Positions 16,561 through 24,277 of a DNA stretch of 64,000 nucleotides are shown here, piece after piece; positions within the stretch are counted from its first letter, which is position 1; each line of letters begins with the position of its first letter. The stretch is from Alkalibacillus filiformis (GTDB taxonomy: Bacteria; Bacillota; Bacilli; Bacillales; Alkalibacillaceae), in contig NZ_JAUSUP010000004.1 in the NCBI RefSeq assembly GCF_030814115.1, positions 124,001 to 188,000 of the forward strand, written 5' to 3'. The notes beneath the pieces are model-generated. The model made no database searches and had not been told where the DNA came from. It saw only the letters and a list, made by a program, of their open reading frames with translations. Position numbers and translations under genes: made by a program.

Positions 16561-17031
16561 TTATTTCTTTCTAATCCCAATCGTTCTTCCCACTTGTTTC
16601 GGTTGATCTAAATGTTCATGTTTCGACCAAATTGTATTTATTTTATCTTGTACATTTTGAATAAATGGTGCTGGTTTACCTTGGTTTGTATCCATGCCCA
16701 TTAGCATTTGTTCACTAGTCGCTATGAGTTCTTGTTTTTCGTTAAACATTGAAAATAACACGTGGAGTCGCTTTGCATCATGATCTATTATTTGGATCGT
16801 AACTGAAAGCCTCTCACCCTCATGCGCTTCTTTTAAATAACAAAGATGTGTTTCGAGTGTGAAAATGGTATAAGATTCTTTCGTTATAACATCTTGCGTT
16901 AGGCCGATTTCACCCATGAACGCATCAACTGCATAGCTGAAAACTTTAGCATACTCAGCGTCATTCATGTGACCGTTGTAGTCGACCCAATCTGGATGAA
17001 CATGATCTTCGTATTTAAATTCAGTAGTCAT
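16561..17031 (-). CDS. Hotdog thioesterase, probable betainyl-CoA thioesterase (CdhB-like)
   Basis: A 156-residue 4HBT-type hotdog protein. The N-terminal WVDYNGHMNDAEYAKVFSYA carries the family's catalytic region (Asp17 and the NGHMN turn). In pseudomonads the third step of carnitine catabolism is hydrolysis of betainyl-CoA to glycine betaine and CoA by CdhB, encoded beside the dehydrogenase and the keto-acid cleavage enzyme, as here. The gene sits 13 nt behind the dehydrogenase. Substrate assignment rests on this context. Confidence 0.8.
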   Translation of the reverse strand: MTTEFKYEDHVHPDWVDYNGHMNDAEYAKVFSYAVDAFMGEIGLTQDVITKESYTIFTLETHLCYLKEAHEGERLSVTIQIIDHDAKRLHVLFSMFNEKQELIATSEQMLMGMDTNQGKPAPFIQNVQDKINTIWSKHEHLDQPKQVGRTIGIRKK

Positions 17032-17044
17032 TTATAACACCTCT

Positions 17045-17989
17045 TTATGGCCAGTATTCTTCAACTAAATCCATGAGTTTTACTAGAAATTCGTTACGTT
17101 TTCTTTCTAATTCAGCAACAGAGCGTTCACCTGCATGTGATTCACAGCCTGAAATGACACGCTCTTTTAAATCATCTGTTAGTTCAGGTGCTTCTAATTT
17201 AGTCCAAGGTAACTTTAGTGCTGGACCAAATTGTTCTAGCATGTGGCGCATACCTTGTTCTCCGCCAGCTAAATGGAATGTCATAAATGGCCCCATTTGC
17301 GCCCAACGTAATCCAGCGCCATAAGTGATCGCTTTATCAACTTCTTCTGTAGTAGCAATTCCATCATTTACTAAGTGTAAAGCTTCACGCCATAGTGCTT
17401 CCATTAGACGGTCAGCAACAAAGCCTTCAATCTCTTTATCGATTACCATCGGCTTCATATTGGCCATTTCATAAAATTGATATGCTAGATTAATATTCTC
17501 TTGATTAGTAGATTCACCACCAACAATTTCAACGAGTGGTAATAAGTACACTGGGTTGAAAGGATGGGCTACGACTAATCGTTCAGGGTTATTCATTTGC
17601 ACTTGTAATTCTGTCGGTTTAATACCCGAAGTGCTTGAGCCGATAATGGCATCACTTGTAGCGTGTAAATCTATATCAGCTAGAACTTGTTGTTTAAGTT
17701 CAACACGTTCAGGAACATTTTCTTGAATTAAGTCAGCATCTTTAACTGCTTCTTCTATAGTCGATACGAAAGTTAGTCGGTTTTGATCGGCTTCTGGGTG
17801 TAATCCTAGTTGTTCAACGGAATCCCATGCGTTTTCAATGACTTGTTTCGTCTTTTCTTCAGCACCTTCTGCTGGGTCAAAGGCGATAACATCAAAGCCG
17901 TTGGCAAGAAAACGTACAATCCAACCGTTACCGATTACACCAGTGCCGATAATCGCTACTTTCTTTGGTGATTGCTTTGTTAATGTCAT
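17045..17989 (-). CDS. lcdH: L-carnitine 3-dehydrogenase
   Basis: A 314-residue enzyme of the 3-hydroxyacyl-CoA dehydrogenase superfamily. The NAD site is IGTGVIGNGWIVRFLANGFDV (the GxGxxG type, residues 14-19). HPFNPVYLLPLVEIVGG contains the catalytic His, and a GSSTSGIKPTE block precedes it. GNGW at the NAD loop and a length near 315 are typical of L-carnitine dehydrogenases rather than 3-hydroxybutyryl-CoA dehydrogenases. It oxidises L-carnitine to 3-dehydrocarnitine with NAD+. Its ribosome site GGAGGAAAG lies in the last codons of the upstream cleavage enzyme, which ends 3 nt before this ATG. Confidence 0.88.
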   Translation of the reverse strand: MTLTKQSPKKVAIIGTGVIGNGWIVRFLANGFDVIAFDPAEGAEEKTKQVIENAWDSVEQLGLHPEADQNRLTFVSTIEEAVKDADLIQENVPERVELKQQVLADIDLHATSDAIIGSSTSGIKPTELQVQMNNPERLVVAHPFNPVYLLPLVEIVGGESTNQENINLAYQFYEMANMKPMVIDKEIEGFVADRLMEALWREALHLVNDGIATTEEVDKAITYGAGLRWAQMGPFMTFHLAGGEQGMRHMLEQFGPALKLPWTKLEAPELTDDLKERVISGCESHAGERSVAELERKRNEFLVKLMDLVEEYWP

Positions 17990-17992
17990 AAA

Positions 17993-18883
17993 TTACTTTC
18001 CTCCGTTAGGTTGTAACAAGTTGTATTGATCACGTGCTTCTTGTGGTGTCATGACTTCAATGTTGTTGCTGTGCAGTTGTTTGACTGCTTGGTCAACAAG
18101 TTGTTCGTTTGTAGCTGGAACGCCTTTCTTAAGGTAAATGTTGTCTTCAAGACCAACACGAACGTTTCCGCCTAATAGAGCTGTTTGTGTAACCATAGGT
18201 AGTTGCATACGACCAATACCAAATGCTGACCAGTGAGCATTTTCAGGGATGCGACTGTTCATATAAGAAATTGTTTCTACATCAGCTTCAGCTCCCCAAG
18301 GAATACCTAAACAGAACTGATACATTGGATCGTCAGCGATCAATCCTTCAGCAACTAACTGATTAGCGAAACGTAAATGCCCTGTATCGAAACACTCTAA
18401 TTCTGGTTTTACACCACTGTCTTTTACGAGTTGCGCCTGTTCTCTTAACCAATCCGTCGGGCTCATGTAGATCATGTTTCCGAAGTTTGTGCTTCCACAA
18501 TCTAATGTACACATCTCAGGAAGTAGTTCTCCAACAGGCTTATGGCGTTCTTGAGGTGTTTGAATATCTGTTCCTTCACCACCAGTAGCTGGTGTATCCA
18601 AGCTAGGTATGAAGTCACCTCCACCACCTGATGTAATATTAATTACAACATCTGTATCTGCTTCACGAATGCGGTCAACAATTTCGCGATAATGTTCCAC
18701 ATTGTGACTAATGCCGCCAGTTTTTGGATCACGTGCATGGACGTGAGCAACTGTTGCTCCAGCTTTTGCAGATTCAATTGCAGACTCTGCAATTTCTTTA
18801 GGTGTTACAGGAACATTTGGATTCTTTTCTGTAGTATCGCCAGCACCTGTAACTGCTGCTGTTAACATAACTTTTTGTGCCAT
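17993..18883 (-). CDS. Beta-keto acid cleavage enzyme (BKACE/DUF849), probable 3-dehydrocarnitine:acetyl-CoA enzyme
   Basis: A 296-residue TIM-barrel enzyme of the BKACE family. The start KVMLTAAVTGAGDTTEKNPN, the zinc-ligand HVHARDPKTGG segment and VINITSGGGGD are hallmarks. BKACEs react a beta-keto acid with acetyl-CoA to give acetoacetate and a new CoA thioester. With the linked dehydrogenase and thioesterase, the expected reaction is 3-dehydrocarnitine plus acetyl-CoA to betainyl-CoA plus acetoacetate (CdhC in Pseudomonas). It is the first gene of the operon, with AAGGAGG before the ATG and two operator copies upstream. Confidence 0.88.
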   Translation of the reverse strand: MAQKVMLTAAVTGAGDTTEKNPNVPVTPKEIAESAIESAKAGATVAHVHARDPKTGGISHNVEHYREIVDRIREADTDVVINITSGGGGDFIPSLDTPATGGEGTDIQTPQERHKPVGELLPEMCTLDCGSTNFGNMIYMSPTDWLREQAQLVKDSGVKPELECFDTGHLRFANQLVAEGLIADDPMYQFCLGIPWGAEADVETISYMNSRIPENAHWSAFGIGRMQLPMVTQTALLGGNVRVGLEDNIYLKKGVPATNEQLVDQAVKQLHSNNIEVMTPQEARDQYNLLQPNGGK

Positions 18884-18924
18884 AGTTAAAGTCCTCCTTG
18901 AATAAAAATTGCAATATATAAATT

Positions 18925-18946
18925 TACTGTACCATCTGGACGGTTT
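18925..18946. promoter_or_regulatory. TetR operator copy 1 (carnitine operon)
   Basis: TACTGTACC then ATCTGGACGGTTT, containing the imperfect dyad ACCATCTGGACGGT (10 of 14 positions symmetric). It lies 42 nt upstream of the first operon ATG and is identical to copy 2, exactly 36 bp away. Confidence 0.7.
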
Positions 18947-18960
18947 GAAATCCTGTTAAG

Positions 18961-18982
18961 TACTGTACCATCTGGACGGTTT
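18961..18982. promoter_or_regulatory. TetR operator copy 2 with overlapping promoter
   Basis: The same 22 bp as copy 1. On the minus strand a TTGATA (-35) and TACAGT (-10) spaced 17 bp flank this copy, so bound repressor would block the promoter. The 36-bp distance between the copies places them on nearly the same face of the helix. Confidence 0.65.
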
Positions 18983-19108
18983 TTTATCAACAGCTATTTT
19001 AAAGATTTTTGGTTGAGTAATATTTTGAAGGAAGGAGTCATCGTTGAGTTGGAGAGGTATAGACGTTGCTTGAAAATTCTATAAAAATTTATTATTTGTC
19101 ATAAAAAA

Positions 19109-19134
19109 ACTCCACTACAATTTAGTAGTGGAGT
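19109..19134 (-). terminator. Terminator of the TetR gene
   Basis: ACTCCACTAC (19109-19118) pairs perfectly with GTAGTGGAGT (19125-19134). On the minus strand the stem is followed by TTTTTTT. The 266-bp gap around it holds only this hairpin and the operators. Confidence 0.85.
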
Positions 19135-19149
19135 CATTTAAAGAGGGAG

Positions 19150-19713
19150 TTAATTTTTCTTTTCCGATCGGATGTACATATCTTGAACCCATTCGTGTAG
19201 GCGTTTATAAACTTGCTTTTTCTGTTCGTGTTCAATTTGATAAATCTCAAATAGTTCCGAAAGCCATATACCGTCTGTAGCTAACCTAATAATCGTAGCA
19301 TCAACAGGGTCTAAGCCATCATTTTCTATATTAGTTTGCCACTCTTCATATGCGTTATGAAGAGGTTCTAAAAGCTCAGGTTTTACAGCTTTAGCTGCTA
19401 ATAGTCCTGAGTGCATATCTTTATTAGGATAGCCTTGGTTAAACGTGACATTTAAAAAGGCTCGCGTCCATTTACCTTTATCGAGTGGATCATTATCTAC
19501 GTTGTTAGCAATTTTTGCGCGGTAGTTATGAGCAAGGTGTTCAACCATACCTTCTACAAGTGCTTCTTTTGAAGGGAAGTGGTAGAGGAGTCCACCTTTA
19601 CTGATTCCAGCTTCTTTGGCTACAGCTTCGAGAGTAAGGTTAAAGATCCCTTTGTCACTAACGATTTTAGAAGCAGCATTTAAAATTTCGATTCTTCTTG
19701 AGTTTTTGCTCAT
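19150..19713 (-). CDS. TetR/AcrR family transcriptional repressor (carnitine operon)
   Basis: A 187-residue regulator. The N-terminal TetR helix-turn-helix (about 8-55) reads EILNAASKIVSDKGIFNLTL, then AGISKGGLLYHFPSKEALVEG. The C-terminal ligand domain is divergent, as usual. It lies upstream of the carnitine genes on the same strand, with its own promoter region carrying a third copy of the operator found before them, so autoregulation and control of the operon are inferred. The ligand may be carnitine or a CoA intermediate. ATG 19713 is chosen because AGAGGG is 6 nt away; ATG 19719 abuts it. Confidence 0.88.
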   Translation of the reverse strand: MSKNSRRIEILNAASKIVSDKGIFNLTLEAVAKEAGISKGGLLYHFPSKEALVEGMVEHLAHNYRAKIANNVDNDPLDKGKWTRAFLNVTFNQGYPNKDMHSGLLAAKAVKPELLEPLHNAYEEWQTNIENDGLDPVDATIIRLATDGIWLSELFEIYQIEHEQKKQVYKRLHEWVQDMYIRSEKKN

Positions 19714-19755
19714 TATCATCCCTCTTTTAATCTAGAATAGAACTATCTATGTAGA

Positions 19756-19777
19756 CACTATACTACCTGGACGGTTT
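19756..19777. promoter_or_regulatory. TetR operator copy 3 (autoregulatory)
   Basis: CACTATACTACC then TGGACGGTTT, matching copies 1 and 2 at 18 of 22 positions. It lies 43 bp before the TetR ATG. Confidence 0.6.
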
Positions 19778-19781
19778 AGTT

Positions 19782-20318
19782 TCAATTATCATTTTCAATT
19801 TTTTCTTCACAAATCCAATTGACTGCTTCGGGTAAGTCGTTAAAAGAGAATTTCGCTTGGTTTGATTCATTAGCTACCATAAGGCTTGTTACTTGTGCAG
19901 CATAGCCAGCTTCGATATCAACTTCACGATCACCTATCATGTAGCTTTGCTTTCTGTCTATATGATACTTTTCGATTAAAGTGTTTAACATTCCTGGTTT
20001 TGGCTTACGACATTCGCAATCTTCGTGTGGTTTATGCGTGCAAGCTTTAACTTCTTTAATATGTGCACCTGATTTTTCGAACTCATCGACCATGTGTTGA
20101 TGGATTTCTTTAAGCATATCCTCAGTCATATAACCTAACCCAACGCCACCTTGGTTTGTGACAACAAAAACGTCATAACCACAGTCATGAAGCTTTGCAA
20201 CAGCTTCTTTAACACCAGGGAGGAAGTGAAAGTCTCTCGGCTTATTAACAAATCTAACACGGCTTGTTTTAACTTCATTAATGACACCATCACGATCAAG
20301 AAAAACGGCTTTGTTCAT
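19782..20318 (-). CDS. HAD-IIIA phosphatase, GmhB/HisB-N-like
   Basis: A 178-residue HAD-superfamily phosphatase. Motif I is FLDRDGVIN (residues 6-14), motif II is VVTNQGG, the zinc-binding loop is CTHKPHEDCECRKPKPGM (Cys and His ligands), and the last motif is GDREVDIEAG. This loop is typical of D,D-heptose 1,7-bisphosphate phosphatases and histidinol phosphatases. No heptose or histidine genes are nearby, so the substrate is uncertain. The ATG follows AAGGAGAG and overlaps the end of the upstream membrane-protein gene by 23 nt. Confidence 0.85.
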   Translation of the reverse strand: MNKAVFLDRDGVINEVKTSRVRFVNKPRDFHFLPGVKEAVAKLHDCGYDVFVVTNQGGVGLGYMTEDMLKEIHQHMVDEFEKSGAHIKEVKACTHKPHEDCECRKPKPGMLNTLIEKYHIDRKQSYMIGDREVDIEAGYAAQVTSLMVANESNQAKFSFNDLPEAVNWICEEKIENDN

Positions 20319-20895
20319 GTGAACTCTCCTTTAATGGTTCTTCATCATCATTATTCTCTTCGATTCGTATAAATTTAAACAGATAAACAAGAAATACGAT
20401 GTGAGCTATAAGGGCCATCATGGTGAAACTGACAACGACCATATTAAATGTATGAGACTGGACGTTTATGGAAGTTGCTATTATAGCAATAACGATTGTG
20501 TTTAAAATGAGAGTAAAGCTTAGTAGCAGGTTAATGGCTTTTGTGAAATTTGCATTAAATAACTCATTTAATTGTTTCATAACTAATAAACAATAAATGA
20601 CTAGTGCAAACTGTAAAATGGTTAATGTTAGTGTATAGTAATATTCAAATGTTGGTGCAACGGTTGTGTTGAGCTCCACTTCAGTTATAAAAATAGTAGG
20701 GACTGATATAATAACTAAGCTAGAAGCGATGATTAATGCAGTTTTAGCATATTTTGAGTGTGCTTGTAATTTTGATAAGCCAACTGCAACGATAATATAA
20801 CCGACTGTGTCCACAATGATATTAAAACCATTAAATTCGATATCAAAAAACACGATTAGAAATCCAGTTAAGATTAGAGTGAAAGCTTCTCTCAT
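20296..20895 (-). CDS. Hypothetical polytopic membrane protein (199 aa)
   Basis: A 199-residue protein with about six membrane segments, from FTLILTGFLIVFFDIEF to LIAHIVFLVYLFKFIR. It has an acidic cytosolic tail (ENNDDEEPLKESSHE). I do not recognise a family. It overlaps the upstream gene by 4 nt (ATGA-type) and the downstream phosphatase by 23 nt, so the three genes are probably one translationally coupled unit. Its ribosome site GGTGGTGAT is inside the upstream coding sequence. Confidence 0.7.
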   Translation of the reverse strand: MREAFTLILTGFLIVFFDIEFNGFNIIVDTVGYIIVAVGLSKLQAHSKYAKTALIIASSLVIISVPTIFITEVELNTTVAPTFEYYYTLTLTILQFALVIYCLLVMKQLNELFNANFTKAINLLLSFTLILNTIVIAIIATSINVQSHTFNMVVVSFTMMALIAHIVFLVYLFKFIRIEENNDDEEPLKESSHEQSRFS

Positions 20896-21716
20896 TGTTG
20901 ATCACCACCATTTGTTTCGATGAATTCATTCATCTCATTTTCTGTTATGTTTGGTGCGTGTTGTAATTGAATTGTTCTAACGATAGATTCGTCATCGTCA
21001 ATCAATTTAAGTGGGGCACTAACGGCTAAAAAAGGATCTCCGTCATATGAAACTTCAAGTTCAATTTCATCACCTCTTGTTAAATCAGTCGGAAGTTGTT
21101 GATCGTATTCGATTATGAAATAGTCTTCAATATTATCATCGATCTTTATTTCTACTAATGTTAAGTCATTATTTACTTGGAAGTGTGCTGTCCTTGTTGT
21201 TATCATATTTACATAAGTACTTGAAATATTGGCCTGTGTACTGTGATCATCATCTAGATTCGTTAATGTTAGATTAATAGGTTGTGTTTGAACTGTACCA
21301 TCAGAAAAATGTATGTCGATTGTTTCAGTACTAAATATTTCTGCATCCGAAAATAAATCATCTAAATCTTGTTGATTTCTCAAAGTAAGACTCGCTCTAT
21401 GTAAGTCATAATGATTAAAAGATTCGTACGCCATTGAATAAGTCGAATTATTATTATAATCAGATGAATTTGAATCTGGAACGAAAGTAATGTCATCATC
21501 AAGTTCAATGTGTGATATCGATCGACTCGATTCTTTATGAGTAACATAATATAAGTCAAATTCATCGGAATGATGTTCAACTTCCATATGGATATAGTGG
21601 TCTAAAACAACCGGCTCGTCTATTATGTTAGTGTAGTAATTAACAACATTATATACAGTCCAAAGTATTAATAGGCTTACAATAGATATAATTAACTTTC
21701 CATTGATCAATTTCAT
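20892..21716 (-). CDS. Hypothetical membrane-anchored protein (274 aa)
   Basis: A 274-residue protein with one N-terminal membrane anchor (about 8-25, IISIVSLLILWTVYNVV) and a large, acidic, beta-rich outside domain containing many Asp and Ser/Thr. No catalytic motif or family is recognised. The start at 21716 follows AGGGAGGG with good spacing; an in-frame ATG at 21746 has no such site. It leads a three-gene unit with the six-helix protein and the HAD phosphatase. A surface or sensor role is possible but unsupported. Confidence 0.7.
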   Translation of the reverse strand: MKLINGKLIISIVSLLILWTVYNVVNYYTNIIDEPVVLDHYIHMEVEHHSDEFDLYYVTHKESSRSISHIELDDDITFVPDSNSSDYNNNSTYSMAYESFNHYDLHRASLTLRNQQDLDDLFSDAEIFSTETIDIHFSDGTVQTQPINLTLTNLDDDHSTQANISSTYVNMITTRTAHFQVNNDLTLVEIKIDDNIEDYFIIEYDQQLPTDLTRGDEIELEVSYDGDPFLAVSAPLKLIDDDESIVRTIQLQHAPNITENEMNEFIETNGGDQQ

Positions 21717-21878
21717 TATTTTCCCTCCCTTTGAAGCATCTTTCATATCAAACTACCATCTTTTCATTTACTTTTCTAGGAAAAAAATTAATTTTATGAA
21801 TTTAGCACACGCACCTGTTTTTCAATGTGGGCATACATTGTTGTATGACTGATTTTGAATGGAAGGAGTGCATGAAAC

Positions 21879-22334
21879 GTGTCATTTAATGAACACCATC
21901 ATTATGATGATGAAAGGCAATGGTTTGGTTTTCCGTTTATTGGTGGAGGGATGTTTGGACCAACTCCAGGCCCACCAGGTGGCGGAAAAGGACCAGGTTT
22001 TCAACCAGGACCAGGACCGGGACCAGGGCCGGGGCCACAACCAGGTCCAGGACCAAGCCCGCAACCAGGACCAGGTGCAGGAGGTCCACCATCATCACCA
22101 CCGCCATCATTTACACCGCAACAGCCACAATTTGGTGTGCAAGCGGTCGATCCAGGTGCAATCCGTGGCTGTCTATACCGTTACACATATATTTGGTTAA
22201 ATAATAGACAGCGTTTCTGGTTTTATCCAACTTATGTAGGAAGAAGATCAGTTTCAGGGTATCGGTGGACTGGATTCTTTTGGGTTTATTATGGAGTTGA
22301 TTTAGAAAGAATTGATTCTTTCCAATGTTATTAA
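21879..22334 (+). CDS. Gly/Pro-repeat surface or spore protein (collagen-like low complexity)
   Basis: A 151-residue protein in three parts: a His/Asp-rich N-terminus (SFNEHHHYDDERQWFGF), a PGPGP/QPGPGP low-complexity stretch (about 28-72), and an aromatic C-terminal domain (about 88-151). The C-terminal domain begins GVQAVDPGAIRGCLYRYTY and ends ERIDSFQCY. That last domain is familiar from uncharacterised Bacillus proteins with variable Pro/Gly-rich fronts. Two Cys may form a disulfide. The start is GTG at 21879, 10 nt after GGAAGGAG. Other frames over this stretch look long only because of the repeat. Confidence 0.7.
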   Translation: MSFNEHHHYDDERQWFGFPFIGGGMFGPTPGPPGGGKGPGFQPGPGPGPGPGPQPGPGPSPQPGPGAGGPPSSPPPSFTPQQPQFGVQAVDPGAIRGCLYRYTYIWLNNRQRFWFYPTYVGRRSVSGYRWTGFFWVYYGVDLERIDSFQCY

Positions 22335-22340
22335 TAAGAA

Positions 22341-22367
22341 AAAGAGCTTGGGTGAACCAAGCTCTTT
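22341..22367. terminator. Terminator hairpin
   Basis: AAAGAGCTTGG (22341-22351) pairs with CCAAGCTCTTT (22357-22367) around a 5-nt loop, just after the G/P-rich protein gene. Confidence 0.82.
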
Positions 22368-22380
22368 CAATATTTGGTAT

Positions 22381-22491
22381 ATCAGCGAAATTTTAATTAA
22401 TCCGGCGAAAAAATAAATATTCCGGCGAATTTTTCATTAATTCGGCGAAAATCAATTTTTTCCGGCGAACGCACCGCATATTCCGGCGAAC
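22381..22491. repeat. TCCGGCGAA tandem repeat, about 20-bp period, six copies
   Basis: A decamer close to TCCGGCGAAA recurs at 22381 (degenerate), 22401, 22421, 22441, 22461 and 22482, with AT-rich spacers of about 10 bp. The last copy can form a small hairpin, GGC-GAAC-GCC. The array ends at the stop of the downstream oxidoreductase. It is too short-spaced for CRISPR. Confidence 0.8.
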
Positions 22492-22499
22492 GCCGAAAA

Positions 22500-24065
22500 T
22501 TAATACCCTGATTCATCGTCTTTCAAAATATCAAGCATTCTAAAATCGTAATTTTTTAGATCTTTTTCAGCAGGTCCTTCTATGACTTCACCTTTATAGG
22601 AATAACGAGAACCGTGACAAGGGCAGTCCCACGTATTTTCTGCGTCATTCCAGTTCACTTCGCATCCGGCATGTGTACAAGTTGTATCTACAATGTAGAC
22701 TGTTTCATCGTCATGCTTATAAGCACCTTTTCGTTGGCCGTTCATTAGAAAAGTCGTCGCTTCACCTTGCTTTAAGTCTTCAACCTCATTTTTCGGAAAC
22801 TCAATTTTACCTTTTATTAAATGCTTCGTTAAGTCAAAGTTCTCTGAGAAGAACTTTTTCAAACTTGGATCAGCATTGAAGCGTGACGGTTTGTATACTT
22901 CTTCGTAAGGGTTTGAATTGCCGAGTACTTTGTCTGTCATAAGTTTTGCAGCGGCAGTACTATTCGTCATACCCCATTTGCGGTAACCTGTTGCAATTAA
23001 AACCCGTGGTTCGTCTTTCGTAACTGGACCGACATAAGGTAGCTTATCTAGAGTTACTAAGTCTTGTGTCGACCAGCGATATTCAATTGGAACTTTACCA
23101 AAAATCTCTTCTGCTGATCGCTTTAAATTTAAGTAGTGCTTATGCAGATCTTTACCTTGTCCAACTTTGTGACTTTCGCCTCCGAACAAGATATAGTCTT
23201 GATTATTGATTGTAGCATGTCTAATTGTACGGCTCGGTTCGTCCACACTTAAATACATTCCGCCTGGATAAGGATTTTGATTTGGGAATGCAATTACATA
23301 AGAGCGTTGAGCGTGTAACTTTCCTGAGTAAAGACCTTTTCCTTCATAAAAGGGAAAATGAGTACAGGATAATACGTATTTTCCTTCTACTTTATGACCA
23401 TCGCGAGTTATAACAGTTGCTGATTGGTCGTTTGATTCGACGTTAACAGCAACTGTATTTTTGTATAGCTTAACACCTTGATCTTGGATAATTTGAATAA
23501 GTCTGTTTAGGTATTTAGTCGGATTGAATTGGTATTGATCTTTCATATATAGGGCATTTTCAATTTCAATGTTGAAAGGAATGGAATCTGTAATTTTTCC
23601 GTTAATGTTCAAGTTTTGATAAGCTTGATATTCGTTTTCGAGTTTCTTAGCGTATTCACCTGATGTTGAGTATAGGTATGCGTCATGAGTTTCCCAATCA
23701 CATTCAATTTGTTCATCTTGAATGATTTGTTCAAATAAATTCATAGCATCTTTGTTTGCTTCATAGTAACCCCTAGCAATTTGGTAATTAAAATGACTTA
23801 AAAGTTCATCATATATGAGGTTGTGTTGGGCGGTAACTTTTGCGGTTGTATGTAAAGTTGTCCCTTGTACGAGATGTCCAGCGTCAATAAGTGTAATCTC
23901 TTTCCCTGATTTAGCGAGTAAATAAGCTGCGGTGATCCCCGTAATGCCACCTCCTACAATGACAACATCCGTTTTATGATCACTTTGTAATGTCTTGAGT
24001 TGGTGCTTTTCCATTGTTTTTTTCCATACTGGTACTGACTCTTCTGGTAAACCATCTATATTCAT
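22500..24065 (-). CDS. FAD-dependent oxidoreductase with C-terminal Rieske domain (YhfW-like)
   Basis: A 521-residue protein. The N-terminal DAO-type FAD domain opens VVIVGGGITGITAAYLLAKS (dinucleotide-binding motif, about residues 34-53), with IATGYRKWGMTNS near residue 375 closing the flavin site. The C-terminal Rieske domain (about 425-515) has CTHAGC and CPCHGS, the Cys/His pairs that bind a 2Fe-2S cluster. Domain order and length match B. subtilis YhfW. It would pass electrons between flavin and cluster in the cytosol; the substrate is unknown. The ATG follows AAAGGTGG, and no partner gene is adjacent. Confidence 0.88.
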   Translation of the reverse strand: MNIDGLPEESVPVWKKTMEKHQLKTLQSDHKTDVVIVGGGITGITAAYLLAKSGKEITLIDAGHLVQGTTLHTTAKVTAQHNLIYDELLSHFNYQIARGYYEANKDAMNLFEQIIQDEQIECDWETHDAYLYSTSGEYAKKLENEYQAYQNLNINGKITDSIPFNIEIENALYMKDQYQFNPTKYLNRLIQIIQDQGVKLYKNTVAVNVESNDQSATVITRDGHKVEGKYVLSCTHFPFYEGKGLYSGKLHAQRSYVIAFPNQNPYPGGMYLSVDEPSRTIRHATINNQDYILFGGESHKVGQGKDLHKHYLNLKRSAEEIFGKVPIEYRWSTQDLVTLDKLPYVGPVTKDEPRVLIATGYRKWGMTNSTAAAKLMTDKVLGNSNPYEEVYKPSRFNADPSLKKFFSENFDLTKHLIKGKIEFPKNEVEDLKQGEATTFLMNGQRKGAYKHDDETVYIVDTTCTHAGCEVNWNDAENTWDCPCHGSRYSYKGEVIEGPAEKDLKNYDFRMLDILKDDESGY

Positions 24066-24277
24066 AATGAAACCACCTTTCTAAAGTTCTTCTATACAGT
24101 TTTTGTTAAAAACTAAAAGGTATACATGTGATATAATTTGTATGTCGAATTTTGTTTTATTATGTCTTTTGATGTAGGTAAAAAGTACTTATTTTTGGTA
24201 TATTTTTCTTTAAGGGTATCGTAAAATAGAAATTAGTAACTAAATAGGGGAATTCTGACGTTTTGGGGGCTTAAATT

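Noticed and set aside
21859-22204. Other long frames over the G/P-rich gene
   Set aside because: They arise from the repeated GGACCAGG-type codons. Only frame 21879 has a family-like C-terminal domain.
22381-22491. CRISPR array
   Set aside because: The repeat unit is about 10 bp with 10-bp spacers, far too short, and no cas gene is near.
24066-24277. Riboswitch upstream of the diguanylate cyclase gene
   Set aside because: I looked for paired elements and found none beyond AT-rich sequence.
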